This document shows, piece by piece, positions 21,762-32,001 of a stretch of 64,000 nt of DNA; positions within the stretch are counted from its first letter, which is position 1, and each line of letters opens with the position of its first letter. The notes below the pieces were generated by a model, which worked only from the letters and a program-made list of their open reading frames with translations, made no database searches and was not told where the DNA came from. A program made the position numbers and the translations under genes. The DNA comes from Ascarosepion bandense (Eukaryota > Mollusca > Cephalopoda > Sepiida > Sepiidae). The stretch covers positions 5,959,501-6,023,500 of the forward strand of contig JBBBDQ010000330.1 in NCBI GenBank assembly GCA_037127315.1, in the 5' to 3' direction.

Positions 21762-21944
21762 TCAAACAAAAAATTAGAAAATGATTTTAACGAACCTTTC
21801 TCCTTGGTACCTTGACCGCATTAATTTAAGTCTACAAGTAGATTGGCAACTAGTTTTCATCAATTTACTGTTGAAAATTTTCTCTTTAGTGTTAAGATTT
21901 TGTGGATTAGTTTCTCAGTATTAGATCGACAATTATGTGCGTGG

Positions 21945-22114
21945 GTATGGGTTAAATAGCAAAACAGGTTGGTTGCTATAGCTTTGGTTGGCAACCAGTC
22001 TACCGCACAAAGTAACGGGAACCTACTATGGGAAAAATCATCTGCCTTGTCAATCATGTCTCTTTCAAGACATGATCGCTCAACATGTATCACGTATGTC
22101 ACTTAACTGACTGA
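21945..22114 (+). mobile_element. tRNA-derived SINE (family A), head-truncated
   Basis: It begins at TATGGGTTAAATAGC in the body and runs through GGCAACCAGTCTACCGCA and the hairpin CATGTCTCTTTCAAGACATG to the terminus CACTTAACTGACTGACTG. Confidence 0.8.
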
Positions 22115-22124
22115 CTGATAAGAT

Positions 22125-22310
22125 TGATGGCAAAGTTATCTCGTCCGTGGAACTCCCTTCTGATTACTTGCTTCTCTGCCAATTAGAATCTTCAAAAATG
22201 TAAAAGCAATGTCAATCTTCATTTTCTGTCTTTCTGAATCCCCCTATCTTATTGCACTTTTCTCTTCACTATCGTTTTTTTTTTTTCACTCTTAGTAGCA
22301 TTATGACATT
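22125..22310 (+). mobile_element. LINE family A 3' fragment, strongly decayed
   Basis: CCGTGGAACTCCCTTCTGAT and AAAAGCAATGTCAATCTTC correspond to the LWNSLP and FKCKVN codons of the reference copy. A 3' terminus is not clear. Confidence 0.45.
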
Positions 22311-22311
22311 G

Positions 22312-22313
<2 letters not shown>

Positions 22314-22343
<30 letters not shown>
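22314..22343. repeat. Microsatellite (TA)n
   Basis: An uninterrupted TA run. Confidence 0.95.
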
Positions 22344-22345
<2 letters not shown>

Positions 22346-22800
22346 AAAAACTACTAAAATGTTGTAAGTTAAAAATGTATTTTTTTTTTTTGACAGTATT
22401 TATTTCTATTATATATATATATATATATATATAATTTTTTTTTTTTTTTTTTTTTTTGATATTTCAGACCGGCCTCGGCCTTTCATCAGAAACAAATGAT
22501 TTTAAAATTTAAACTAGAAGCGTCCGTCGCGTGATGTAGAAAGCAATAGTTTGAATATTTTTAAACGTAAATCTAACTGTAATAATATTTTTAAATGTTG
22601 TTTTAAAGAAAATTTTTTTAAGTATATCTAAAAAATGTTTAACTATTGAAATATTTATAAAGATTCAAAATACCTAAGTCCCTATTTAATCCTAGCCTAT
22701 ATGTATTTAATTTTAAAATCCAGTATTTTTTTTCTTTCTGAAATAAATACTGCTAAAAAATACATTTTTAACTTAGAACCTTTTACTAGTTTTCCTATAC
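22340..22800. mobile_element. Element with terminal inverted repeats of about 60 bp; possibly Penelope-like
   Basis: The left end (TAGGAAAAACTACTAAAATG, TAAGTTAAAAATGTATTTTT, CAGTATTTATTTC) is the inverse of the right end (GAAATAAATACTG, AAAAATACATTTTTAACTTA, ACTAGTTTTCCTATA). Internally, TTTCAGACCGGCCTCGGCCT followed by TTCATCAG is the type of phrase found at Penelope-like element termini. No coding region remains. A foldback element is the alternative. Confidence 0.55.
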
Positions 22801-22845
22801 GTATTAAGACAGTATACGTGGATTATCATTGATATATATATATAT

Positions 22846-22886
22846 AAAGCGAAAATAACATGGTTGAATCATGTTATTTTCGCTTT
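22846..22886. repeat. Perfect 17-bp hairpin
   Basis: AAAGCGAAAATAACATG (22846-22862), a 7-base loop, then its exact reverse complement (22870-22886). It may be a remnant of an inverted-repeat element. Confidence 0.9.
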
Positions 22887-22929
22887 TTTATCAATTTCAT
22901 TCCTCATGAATAAATAGTTACAGATTTTA

Positions 22930-23130
22930 ATGAAAAAAAGTTTTCGACCATCTCTTCATTTGGTTTTCATTAGAGAAAATCCCCCCCACCTCACCCATAG
23001 GTAATGATCGGTTGTGCAAGGTCAGATAAATATGGAAGTTGGACTTCTCAAATCCAGTGTTATAGTTCGTTCTCGTAATGATGGGAGTTTTCTTCCTAAC
23101 ATTTTGTTTTAAGGTAGTTTGGAAACCGAT

Positions 23131-23167
<37 letters not shown>

Positions 23168-23290
23168 GCAAGCATTATCCTAGATTTACTTGGATAGCAA
23201 ATGAAAACAATTGATGACTGAATCGAACCATTCAAACATTGATTGTTGAAGACGTGTACTAATATAATTAATAAAATACTCAAAATACTT
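22930..23290. other. No recognisable feature; long T-run
   Basis: Poly-T lies at about 23131-23164. The minus-strand frame 22927-23283 reads through this run as poly-lysine and has no other motif. Confidence 0.55.
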
Positions 23291-23302
23291 GGCTGTCATA
23301 AT

Positions 23303-23600
23303 TTATTTCCGTGTTTGTTTATCCTTCAAAAATAAAAGTACATTATTTGTAATAACTGGTTGTCGCTTATCAGGCATTCCTTCGATTTTTTTTTTTTTTA
23401 GTAACATTCTGCAGGCTTTGATGTGAAACTTTTCGATGAACTTTTGAACTGACTTTCGTTGGAGAAATTTTTCTCCAGCAAAGCATTTTACGGCGATCGA
23501 AAGGTCACAATCGTTTGGTGCAAGGTCAGGTGGGTGGGGGTGTAACTGAAAATAGAATCTGCCCACATCACAAGAGATATTGGAGTTGGTGCTATAGAAG
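23303..23600 (-). pseudogene. mariner-family transposase C-terminal remnant
   Basis: On the minus strand, 23566 down to 23303 reads HPHPPDLAPNDCDLSIAVK, then CFAGEKFLQRKSVQKFIEKF and GMPDKRQPVI. The HPxxPDLAPxDxxLF block, with the third catalytic Asp, and the following helix pattern are typical of mariner (DD34D) transposases. Only about the last 90 residues of roughly 345 remain, and a poly-lysine tract interrupts them. Terminal repeats were not found. Confidence 0.75.
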
Positions 23601-23714
23601 ATGCTAGAGAGTTGATATCAGTAGATCCTCAGTGATAGCAACTTGATATTTTGTGTAAGAATGCGCTTATATGAATAATACAAATACGGAGTAATTAGTG
23701 AGCTTGAGTGCCAG

Positions 23715-24020
23715 GGATGTGCGTTGTGGTCCAGTGGATATCGACTCGGATACGAGAAGCCGGGGAGCCGAGTTCGAATTTCAGTTGAATCCATTGTATT
23801 CACTTACGCGCAAATACCCTTGGGAAAGGTATTAATCCATCTCTTCCTTCCAGTTATGGGTTAAATAGCAGGACAGATTGGGTTCTATAGCCTTGGTCGG
23901 CAACCAGTCTACCGCAGAAAGCAATGGCAACCTACTGTGGGATAATCTTCTGCCCAGTCAGTCATGTCTCTTTCGAGACATGATCGCCCAAGCGTGTATC
24001 GCGTATGGCACTTAACTGAC
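23715..24020 (+). mobile_element. tRNA-derived SINE (family A), complete, with 10-bp target duplication
   Basis: The clearest full-length family A copy, 306 bp. The head is GATGTGCGTTGTGGTCCAGT (box A region) and CCGAGTTCGAATTTCAG (box B region, consensus GGTTCGANTCC). The body has CACTTACGCGCAAATACCCT, GTTATGGGTTAAATAGCAGG and GGCAACCAGTCTACCGCAG. The tail is CATGTCTCTTTCGAGACATG, then GATCGCCCAAGCGTGTATCG, then CACTTAACTGACT. TGAGTGCCAG flanks it at 23705-23714 and 24021-24030. It would be transcribed by RNA polymerase III from the internal A and B boxes and moved by a LINE enzyme. Confidence 0.93.
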
Positions 24021-24215
24021 TGAGTGCCAGTGTTGAATACCCAATTGAGAATTGAACTCACAAAGAATTAATGATTTGGAAGAGTAGCTTTCTGACTATT
24101 ACTGCATGCTGACTGTATTGCTCGTGAAATAAACTGTAAAAAATAAAACTACCTATCCCCCCCCCCCAATAAGTGTTACTTTTAGTATTTGAAATGAGGA
24201 TCTAAATCATCGAAA

Positions 24216-24600
24216 ATGAGGACAAAACTGGAAGCAGCGGAAATGTGGTTCTACAGAAGGATGCTGCGGATATCATGGACTGAGCCTGCAAGCAAGGATG
24301 AGGTGTTGGAAAGAATGGCAACAAAGAGGAAATTGATACTGAGCATCAGGAAGAGACAACTGAAGTTCCTGGGACACGCAATGAGTAAGGAGAGCCTGGA
24401 GAACCTGATACTGACTGGCCAGATAGAAGGAAAGAGAGACAGTGGAAGGCAGCGGATAACATATTTGCAGGGCCTGATCAGGTGGTTGACGGAACGGGGG
24501 TTGACAGGAGTAACGGGAACAGACGTGGAGAACTGAGATCGCCTACGTCCTGAAAGGACAGGGCACATAGATCTAAATGTAACAATTATTATGGGACAGA
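24216..24600 (+). mobile_element. LINE family B C-terminal fragment (endonuclease-reverse transcriptase type)
   Basis: An open 106-codon stretch from 24216 encodes KLEAAEMWFYRRMLRISWT, LSIRKRQLKFLGHAM, LENLILTGQIEGKRDSGRQR and WLTERG. This is the well-known C-terminal tail of RTE/CR1-like endonuclease-reverse-transcriptase proteins. The ORF closes at 24536, and the 3' untranslated region extends to about 24600 (GGCACATAGATCTAAATGTA). The reverse-transcriptase core is missing. It is in better frame than the other family B pieces. Confidence 0.8.
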
Positions 24601-24627
24601 GGTAGTATTTAGTTGTTTACCTCTGTC

Positions 24628-25156
24628 CAGTGGCGATTCTATGGGGGCGTCAGAAGGGGCCAATCTCTCCTCCCCCACATTTTGGCTGGCCCCTCGGTTG
24701 GCCACCCCATTTTTATAAGCTTCAAATATTTATGAAACTGATCGGTCTCTGATTTTGATAAGATTTGATCTTCAGCACTCATCTGTCTTTTTCATTTAGC
24801 CTTTTAATGACACATAGTTTTGTAGAAGAAAAAAATCAGATCGGACAAATCACATTGTTCTACTAGTATTGTCGTTAGTATTAAACCCTTTGATTTTGTT
24901 TTGAAATTAACCTTTCTTATGCTTCAACAGCTTGAGAGTGGAAAAGAGGGCAATAATAGATTAGAACTTCACTACCAAGAATGAAAAGTTTTTTCCGTTT
25001 AATTTAGTGAAGTAACATACTTATATTCAACCTCATTTCTAAGTTGTGTATACGATAGTTGTGTAGTATGAAAATGAAGACGCTGCTTGAGTACCCCCCT
25101 CAGAAAAATATCGACCCCCTACGTGCCCCCACTTTAAAGTTGCACAATTGTCACTG
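24628..25156. mobile_element. hAT-like non-autonomous element
   Basis: It begins CAGTGGCGATTCTATGGGGG and ends with the reverse complement of CAGTGACAATTGTGC, with a further GGGGGC-type inverted block inside. The 8-bp flanks are CCTCTGTC (24620-24627) and CGTCTGTC (25157-25164), matching at 7 of 8. CAGTGGCG ends and 8-bp duplications are typical of hAT transposons. No transposase is visible in the 529 bp. Confidence 0.55.
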
Positions 25157-25424
25157 CGTCTGTCACAATAGTTTTTACATTTAGCTGAACGTTTCATATA
25201 CTAAATATAACTATCATGGGACGGAGATAATAAAAATAACACAAATTGTACTGAGCACAATCCAGAAAGCTCTTTTAACAAGAAAAATATTTTGTATGTA
25301 TAAAAATTCCAAGCACTTTTTCAAAACTGAATCTATATTAGTAAGTATCACGCCAAAACGGTAAATTCCAAGGAGTACTTTGAACAGGAGTAGAGGTTAA
25401 TCCCTTGTTTCTCGCTGAGGGTTG

Positions 25425-25575
25425 GCTTTTAGGTATTCTCTAACGTCTGCTTTAACTCTATACTCTTAACGTCTCCAACGGAACTCTGAAGTTTTATTTG
25501 CTAATTAAATTTTGACCTTTAGTAACCCTCTACTTTGAGTGGCTCTTGGATCTTGTATTCGGTGAACATTAGTTA
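25425..25575 (+). repeat. Dispersed repeat, copy 2 (also at 3470-3650)
   Basis: TCTAACGTCTGC, AATTAAATTTTGACC, CTCTACTTTGAGTGGCTC and GGTGAACATTAGT appear in the same order as in copy 1. Confidence 0.5.
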
Positions 25576-25749
25576 TATATTTTGTTCTTTTTTTATGCTC
25601 ACATGGAACATTTATTGCTTTTATTCGAGGATTATTTTACCAGCAAATTGTTTTAATCGTGTTTCACTGTTTAGCCGCCTCATTTACTGCTTGTCTGTGT
25701 AAATCGTCTTTTGTTCGTCGTATTTATTACCAACGTTTTTCCTTCTGAT

Positions 25750-26255
25750 GAAGTGTTCCTGGGCATGACGGTAAACTGCATCCGGCAGCACGGCATCTGA
25801 TTGGGACGTTGTGAGGAGCATGGAACCACCTCTTAATTACTGTTCTCAAATCCATTCTGGCCTTGAGTGGTAGCACCTGTTAGGGTTCCAGCTATGGGCA
25901 AATAGTTACCCCACCCCCAAAAAAAAACTGGGGTCAAAACATTGTCAGTTAAGTGACATGCGCGATACATGCTTTGGGCGATCATGTCTCGAAAGAGACA
26001 TGACTGACTGGACAGAAGATTATCCCGCAGTAGGTTGCCATTGCTGCGGTAGATTGGTTGCCGACCAAGGCTATAGAACCCAATCTGTCCTATTTAACCC
26101 ATAACTGGAGGGAAGAGACGGATTAATACCTTTCCCAAGGCTATTCGCACGTAAGTCAATGCAAGGAATTCAACTGGAATTCGAACTCGGTTATAGAAAT
26201 ATATACATAAAAATAGATTTATAGAAAAAGATATATTTTTGAAGAAAAATTATTA
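25750..26255 (+). repeat. 190-bp dispersed repeat family, copy split by a SINE
   Basis: CTGGGCATGACGGTAAACTG, TTGTGAGGAGCATGGAACCA, GAGTGGTAGCACCTGTTAGG and CAGCTATGGGCAAATAGTTA, then CTGGGGTCAAAACA, match 44994-45250 and the reverse complement of 41330-41600. The SINE at 25945-26190 separates this from its downstream piece (ATATATTTTTGAAGAAAAAT at 26230-26250), which continues the 45200-45240 sequence. Class unknown. Confidence 0.7.
25945..26190 (-). mobile_element. tRNA-derived SINE (family A), nested in a 190-bp repeat
   Basis: A minus-strand copy running from TCAGTTAAGTGACATGCG through CATGTCTCGAAAGAGACATG to CAACTGGAATTCGAACTCGG. The outer part of the tRNA head is missing. Confidence 0.85.
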
Positions 26256-26518
26256 CCATAACACATTTATGAAGGAAAAATATTCTCAGCAAAACATTTT
26301 TTGAATACAAGTCTAGAAGACCTTTTCAATTTTCTAAAACAAAAAGTCATTGAAATCTGTCTAAATCAACCATGTCACTATAACTGAACATAAAAAAAAA
26401 AATAAAATAAAAAATAAAATCCTACAAAACTCAAACCTAAAATTCCTTCTGATGAAGTGTTGCCTGAAAGATTTAAGAAAAATCAGTCAAAATGTTGCGC
26501 CTTTCAAGTTATTAGATA

Positions 26519-26716
26519 CTAGCAGTATAACCCGGCGTTGCTCGAGTGTAATGAAAGCTTTAAAACTAATCCATGGTCCTGGAGCTCAGACTCTTTGGAC
26601 GTTGGCACGAAAGACTAAAAAGCAATAGTTGTTTCCAGTTAAAGCGAAACCGTAGACTGAAAGAAAAATGAATGGATGTAAGTCAAATTTTGATTTCCTG
26701 GTATCGATATCAAATA

Positions 26717-26755
<39 letters not shown>

Positions 26756-27118
26756 TCGTAAACTGAATTTTGAAGGCTAAATAAGTCCTCTGAGTAAATG
26801 ATATCATGGTTGAGACTAAGAACTACAATTATACCTACTTAGAGCCAAACCCCAAGCAAAAACTAAAATAAAAGGGCTGAAAAAAAATACATGCAGGCAG
26901 ATAAACACATACACACACACAAAAACATCTTGCCTTTTACATACATATATTATCGATTTTCTGCACTATTGTAAGAACTGCAACCTTGAAATTTCAGAAT
27001 ATCGTTTCTTATGTCTTTGTCTATGAGTGATCAAATTTGATTAAAATCGGACCACTCCTTCTATAATTCGATTTTCGATATTTATCGGGGGTACCTCGAC
27101 ACAAAACTTAGCTAAGAA
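26519..27118 (-). mobile_element. Helitron, minus-strand half of a head-to-head pair
   Basis: The 3' end (reverse complement CTATACTGCTAGT-type; printed ACTAGCAGTATAACCCGGCG) is at 26518-26540. The element runs rightward through GGTCCTGGAGCTCAGACTC, a T-run of about 35 bases at 26720-26754, TATCGATTTTCTGCAC and GATATTTATCGGGGGTACCT. It stops abruptly at TTAGCTAAGAA (27118), before the 5' terminal 100 bp. Confidence 0.82.
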
Positions 27119-27322
27119 AAATTTACACAGTTGTACTATAAGCGTCTGCGAGTGTTCTTAGCTATGTTGTGTGTCGAGGTACCCTCGATAAATATCGATA
27201 ATCGAAAAAATCGGGTTATAGAAGGAGTGGTCCGATTTTAATCAAATTTGATACTCATAGACAGACATAAACGATATTCAGCAGTTTCAAGGTTGCAGTT
27301 CTTGCAATAGTGCAGAAAATCG

Positions 27323-27360
<38 letters not shown>

Positions 27361-27412
27361 ATTAGTTTTAAAGCTTTCAGTACACACGAGCATCACCGGG
27401 CTATATTACTAG
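27119..27412 (+). mobile_element. Helitron, plus-strand half of a head-to-head pair
   Basis: It begins AAATTTACACAGTTGTACTA, inside the family 5' region. It runs through GATAAATATCGATAATCG and AGAAAATCGATTATATA and jumps from the (TA)n at 27325-27359 straight to GGATTAGTTTTAAAGC and the 3' end ATATTACTAG before T. An internal deletion starts at the (TA)n. Both outer ends of the 26519-27412 unit are therefore Helitron 3' ends. Confidence 0.82.
27325..27359. repeat. Microsatellite (TA)n
   Basis: A TA run expanded at the family's ATCGATAATATA site. Confidence 0.95.
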
Positions 27413-28305
27413 TTTGGTATAGTTCCTGGTCGGTGATTCTATAGCGCTAGTTTACGAAGTTCGAAGATGGCATGTCCACTCTAAGACCGACAGACTACGT
27501 TCGCTCGAAGCCATTTTTAATCACGGATTTTAAAAATCTATTGTATACAGTTCTGAACATTTGACATTTCTTGATGGGCTCGGCGCCATGAATGACATCC
27601 ATATGGAATACCTTATGTAATGAGGTTACTTGAGTACATGACTCTAGTTTTTAGATTAATGCATTTAGTTTCGTAGCATTTTACTATGCTGGACAAAACT
27701 ACGCTTAACGCAGTCTATTCTAGATTCAATTCCTTTATCTCCTATATTTAATTTGTTACAATTTATGTTTGCCAAGGTATTTGAAGTGGTTTATTATTTT
27801 CTAATTCCACATTCAGAATTTTTACGTTAATTACATAGGATATGCTGTTGTGGTAGGAGGGAGTCACCACTGTAGTTGTAGGGACGATCAGCTATATCTC
27901 GTACAAGGCCAATAAACACAGCCGACAATCCTCACAACTTAAGGTTTTATCCAGAATTACCAGAAAGTTATCAAAAGGTGGATTTTGTGGAAGAATAAAA
28001 GTATACCTCTCGTATGTTTAAATAGAAATTTATTAATAGAAAAGAATAACATGGATTGGCAGGAGTTAAAAGTTAAATACGAAACAGTAGTAAAGGTTAG
28101 GGTATCAAGAGTTCGTTGTAGTAACTTGTGTTTATGTATGTACGTATTTATGTATGCGTGTCATCGTTGGGTAGGAGTGTCTTTGAAGTTATCGCTCAGG
28201 GTGAACGGTGAAAAGTAAAGGTGAGAGGGGAAAGAGAGATGTAATAACGATCGCTTGAAGTTTCTTGAGGGTACGTGTTAATTCCGCTTGTCGTCTTCTC
28301 TCTGG
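27413..28305. other. No recognisable feature
   Basis: AT-rich sequence. The plus-strand frame 27985-28218 has no motif. Confidence 0.5.
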
Positions 28306-28309
28306 CGAC

Positions 28310-28450
28310 AGAACTTGCTCCGTTTTTTATTTCGCTTGTAGGGCTCGAAAACGTCATTTAGGAATTCATTTCCGGATGTGATTCTAGTTTTTCCATTGGA
28401 CGACGAACAAACTTCGCGCCAGCTCGCGAAAAGGGTCCGTAAAATAATTT
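28310..28450. repeat. CG-containing dispersed block, copy 1 (also at 46485-46620)
   Basis: TTCGCGCCAGCTCGCGAA, with a CCATTGG about 20 bp upstream and GGAATTCATTTCC before that, has a diverged counterpart at 46485-46620. The 18-bp TTCGCG-N6-CGCGAA arrangement is palindromic. It could be the untranslated or promoter part of a repeat. Function unknown. Confidence 0.5.
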
Positions 28451-29415
28451 ATTTCTGATAATTGAAGATTATTTCAATTTTGTTTTTAGATGCTTCCTAG
28501 TTTTTTATTGGCCGAAAAACATTTCGCATCGAGGTGTGAAATTTCACGAGTCTTGTTTTTGGATTCGCTTTTGCGTGTGTGCTAAGCAACGTTTGTAATA
28601 CGAATCTTTTTTTTTCTAACAAAATCAATGAATTTAGCATTTGAATTTTAAATCTAGATATTGTTTTGTTTACTACATCATCACTGCTTTCTTTCAATTC
28701 CAGACGAAAGTTTCTTTTTTGGAAAGGTTTATCTTGAGTACGATGCTTTGGATATTTGGTAGAGAATATCGATTTTTTTTTCTTTTGTTCACGATCATAA
28801 GGAAAGGAAAGAAATCTTATACTCTGGTAAGAACGAATCTTTCCGTTAAAAACAAAAATAACCTTATATTATCATTCATTGTTATAACATTTTCATATCA
28901 TCATTCAACCACGGCAATGGTTGAATGTATTCTCAAGTCCGACATTGAATAAATCTAGGGCAGATTTTAATCTTCACTACTAATTCAGTTCTCAACCAAA
29001 TTTCAAGCAGTTTACAGAGTTAGATAGAACACTTCCTTAGCAACATTTTTGGAGAGAGGAAAAAAAAAAAATGAATTCTGCTTCAGTAGAAAATAAAGTT
29101 GTGAAATCCGAAAAGGGAGACTAAGGACGTGAGTGAGTGACTAACGCTTCTAATAATAAATCTTATTCTTTATAACTTTTGTCTGTTTAATATTTTTGCA
29201 TGCGGTTTTCAAAATTTAAATTCTAATATCTTTTATTATTTTTGTCAATCAGACTTTGCTTATCACTTATTTTATCAGAATTGATTATAATCAATTTTCT
29301 AGATTTTTTTTAATCAGTTGGATAGATTTTTTTTTTCTTAATATTTTTGAGTGCTGTTTTGAGCATTAAATTTGTATTAAATTAATAGCAATGTCTGAAA
29401 AAAATAATGGAAAAA
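28451..29415. other. No recognisable feature
   Basis: AT-rich. Short frames at 28497-28697 and 28641-28952 overlap on opposite strands and lack motifs. Confidence 0.5.
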
Positions 29416-29698
29416 TGCTCGCATTTAAAGTAATATTAAGATTATATTAAACCTGGAAAAGAACAGTACAAGTTATTAAACATGGAAAAGTAAACGATAA
29501 AATATTTTAGGGAAGTAAAAAATAAATTTCTTAGTTAAAATACTGCAGCTAAAAATAAAATTTGAATATAATATTTTAATAAAGTAATTTTTGACTCCAC
29601 TACAATATCTTGTCTTTTACTTTTCCAGGTTTAATAACTTGTCCTGTTCTTTTCCAGGTTTAATATAATCTTCAGAATATTACTTTTCATGCGCGCAT
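29416..29698. mobile_element. Foldback/MITE-like element with arms of about 85 bp
   Basis: The left arm reads GCATTTAAAGTAATATTAAG, ATTATATTAAACCTGGAAAA, GAACAG and AAGTTATTAAACATGGAAAA. It is mirrored on the right by TTTTCCAGGTTTAATAACTT, CCTGTTCTTTTCCAGGTTTA, ATATAATCTTCAGAATATTA and CTTTTCATGCGCGC. The arms contain a direct repeat, AAACCTGGAAAAG. No target duplication was identified and no coding region is present. Confidence 0.8.
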
Positions 29699-29916
29699 AT
29701 AATTAATATTTATTTAATTTTGTTCTCATTTTTTTTGTTCTTGAATAGTTTCGGCAGATCGATATATGATATAGTTTCATGAATGTCTAATGTTTCCTTA
29801 TAAGGAAACATCGAATGTTATCATTAGCTATCTTAGTAAAATTAGATAAATTTTAATGATTTACACTGTACCCAAACTATATTTAGTTATGAAAATCGAA
29901 GTGTATCTAATCTAAA

Positions 29917-30639
29917 TCTGAACTTATATATAAATGGAAATTTGTGTGTGTCCGTTACCTATAGACTCCGAAATGGCTGAACCGATTTTCTTGAAAATTT
30001 ACACAGTTGTACTATAAGCGTCTGCAAGTGTTCTTAGCTAAGTTTTGTGTCGGTACCCCCCCACCCCCGATAAATATTGATAATCGAAAAAATCGGGTTA
30101 TAGGAGTGGTCCGATTTTAATCAAATTTGATACACTCATAGACATAAGAAACGATATTCAGAAGTTTTAAGGTTGCAGTTCTTACAGTAGTGCAGAAAGT
30201 CGATAATATATAAATATAAAAGGCAAGATGTTTGTGTGTCTGTTTATCTGCCTGTATGTGTGTATTTTTTTCAGCCTTTATATTTGTTTTTTGCTTCGGG
30301 TTTGGCTCTAAGTAGGTATAATTGTAGTTCTTAGTCTCAGCCATGATACCATTTACTTAGAGGACTTATTTAGCCTTCAAAATTCAGTTTAAGACGAAAA
30401 AAAACTTATTTGATATCAATACCAGGAAATCAAAATTTGACTTGCATCCATTTTTTTTTTCAGTCTACGGTTTTGCTTTAACTGGAAAACGATTTTAAAA
30501 AAAACGATAAAAAAACAAAAACAAAAAAAAACTTACTTTTTAGTCTTTCGTGCCAACGTCCAAAGAGTCTGAGCTCCAGGACCATGGGTTAGTTTTGAAG
30601 CTTTCATTATACCCGAGCAATGCCGGGCTATACTGCTAG
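29917..30639 (+). mobile_element. Non-autonomous Helitron, copy 4
   Basis: It begins TCTGAACTTATATATAAATG after A and ends CCGGGCTATACTGCTAG before T, with the family landmarks between. It is 723 bp with a local A-rich insertion near 30495-30530 and no coding capacity. Confidence 0.87.
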
Positions 30640-31640
30640 TAGCAAAATAGTTTGCGTAAATAACATTTTTAGGGGGGAAAAAAACTGACAAAATGGAAGA
30701 AGTCGTGTGACGAGTTTTGTCCCTTAGGAACCCATCGGACTAAAGCTATGTTGATGCGGCTATACATGCGTACGTGGGAATGGGGACACTGAAAATTTGT
30801 AAATTAAATAAAAATTGCTTTTCGTATATAGTCTAACCTATTTAATATTTTTTTTTTTTGTCATTTTTATTACATATTCCTCAATAGATGTTGCAAGAAT
30901 TTGGACGCAAATTTACTGTGTGCTTTAATCGTTAGATCATTCATTCTATACAATTATCATCTTAGTAAATTACTTTCTCCTTTTATTGGAATTATATATT
31001 TTCAATCAAAATTATGGTCACTCACTCCGGTGAGCAACTAATGCATTGTGTGTGTGTTTTGTAAAAGATTCCCTTTATGTTCACATAATCTGTTATTTAA
31101 ATTTCTTGATTTTTCTTATGTATACCTTGTTACAGGTGGTAGTAAATTTCTCCAACTTTTACCTTATTTTGTTTTGCATTAAATTTTTTTTATTGTTTTA
31201 GAATATTTTTCCGCTTTGTCATAGTATTTCTTGAAACTGTTGTTATATAAAAAAATGTGTATACCATTTTAATAAAAAACAATACGCAAACTGGCTTCTA
31301 TATGTAGAAACTTGTCTTTAGATGTGTACGCATGTTTTCTTGTGTATCGAATAGAAGTGCTGACATGATTAATTTGTTTCATTGATTCCTCTGCTCGCGG
31401 TACGAGTATTAAATTTCAAATTTTCTCCATGGCACACTTATTTTTATTTATTTATTTTTCGACGTTTATTAATTAGACAAAAATTGTGCCTTTAACATTT
31501 ATTTGAACGTACACGCTTATTTTACAAATGAAAAAAAAAACCCGATGATATGACTATTCCATAATGCAGGTTATACTGCAGGGTTTAAAAATATGCACGT
31601 GACAATAGTGCAGACAAGCTATGCGACGATGAATGAATAC
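30640..31640. other. No recognisable feature
   Basis: AT-rich with short homopolymer runs. Nothing identifiable. Confidence 0.5.
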
Positions 31641-31927
31641 AACAGTGCTATACGTAAAACACGCTTGAGCGATCATGTCTCTTTTTATTCATAACTGATT
31701 AGCAGCAGGTTGCCGTTTCTTTATGACGTAGACTGGTTGACAATTAAGGCTATAAGGACCAGTCTATCCTGCTATTCAACCCATGGCGGAGATTAGGGAG
31801 AAAAATATATTTATACCTTTTCCAACGGTATATACACGTAGTCAATGTAATGAACTCTACTGGAATTAGAAATTTGTTCTCTAAATTTGCATTCCAGGCT
31901 GATATCCATTACGCCACAACGCACATA
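31641..31927 (-). mobile_element. tRNA-derived SINE (family A), diverged
   Basis: A minus-strand copy. Tail CAGTGCTATACGTAAAACAC, body CTATCCTGCTATTCAACCCA and head GATATCCATTACGCCACAAC are all recognisable, with many substitutions. The tail hairpin arm is destroyed (CTCTTTTTATTCATAACT). Confidence 0.78.
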
Positions 31928-31997
31928 CCTTCCTACATAAAGATATGCCAGTTCACTGATATGCTTTTTTATTCTATGTCGGCCTCGTGCATTTGGA

Positions 31998-32001
31998 AGA
32001 A

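Noticed and set aside
23715..23790. Functional tRNA gene in the SINE head
   Set aside because: A and B boxes are present, but the acceptor stem does not pair and the unit continues into a SINE body with target duplications.
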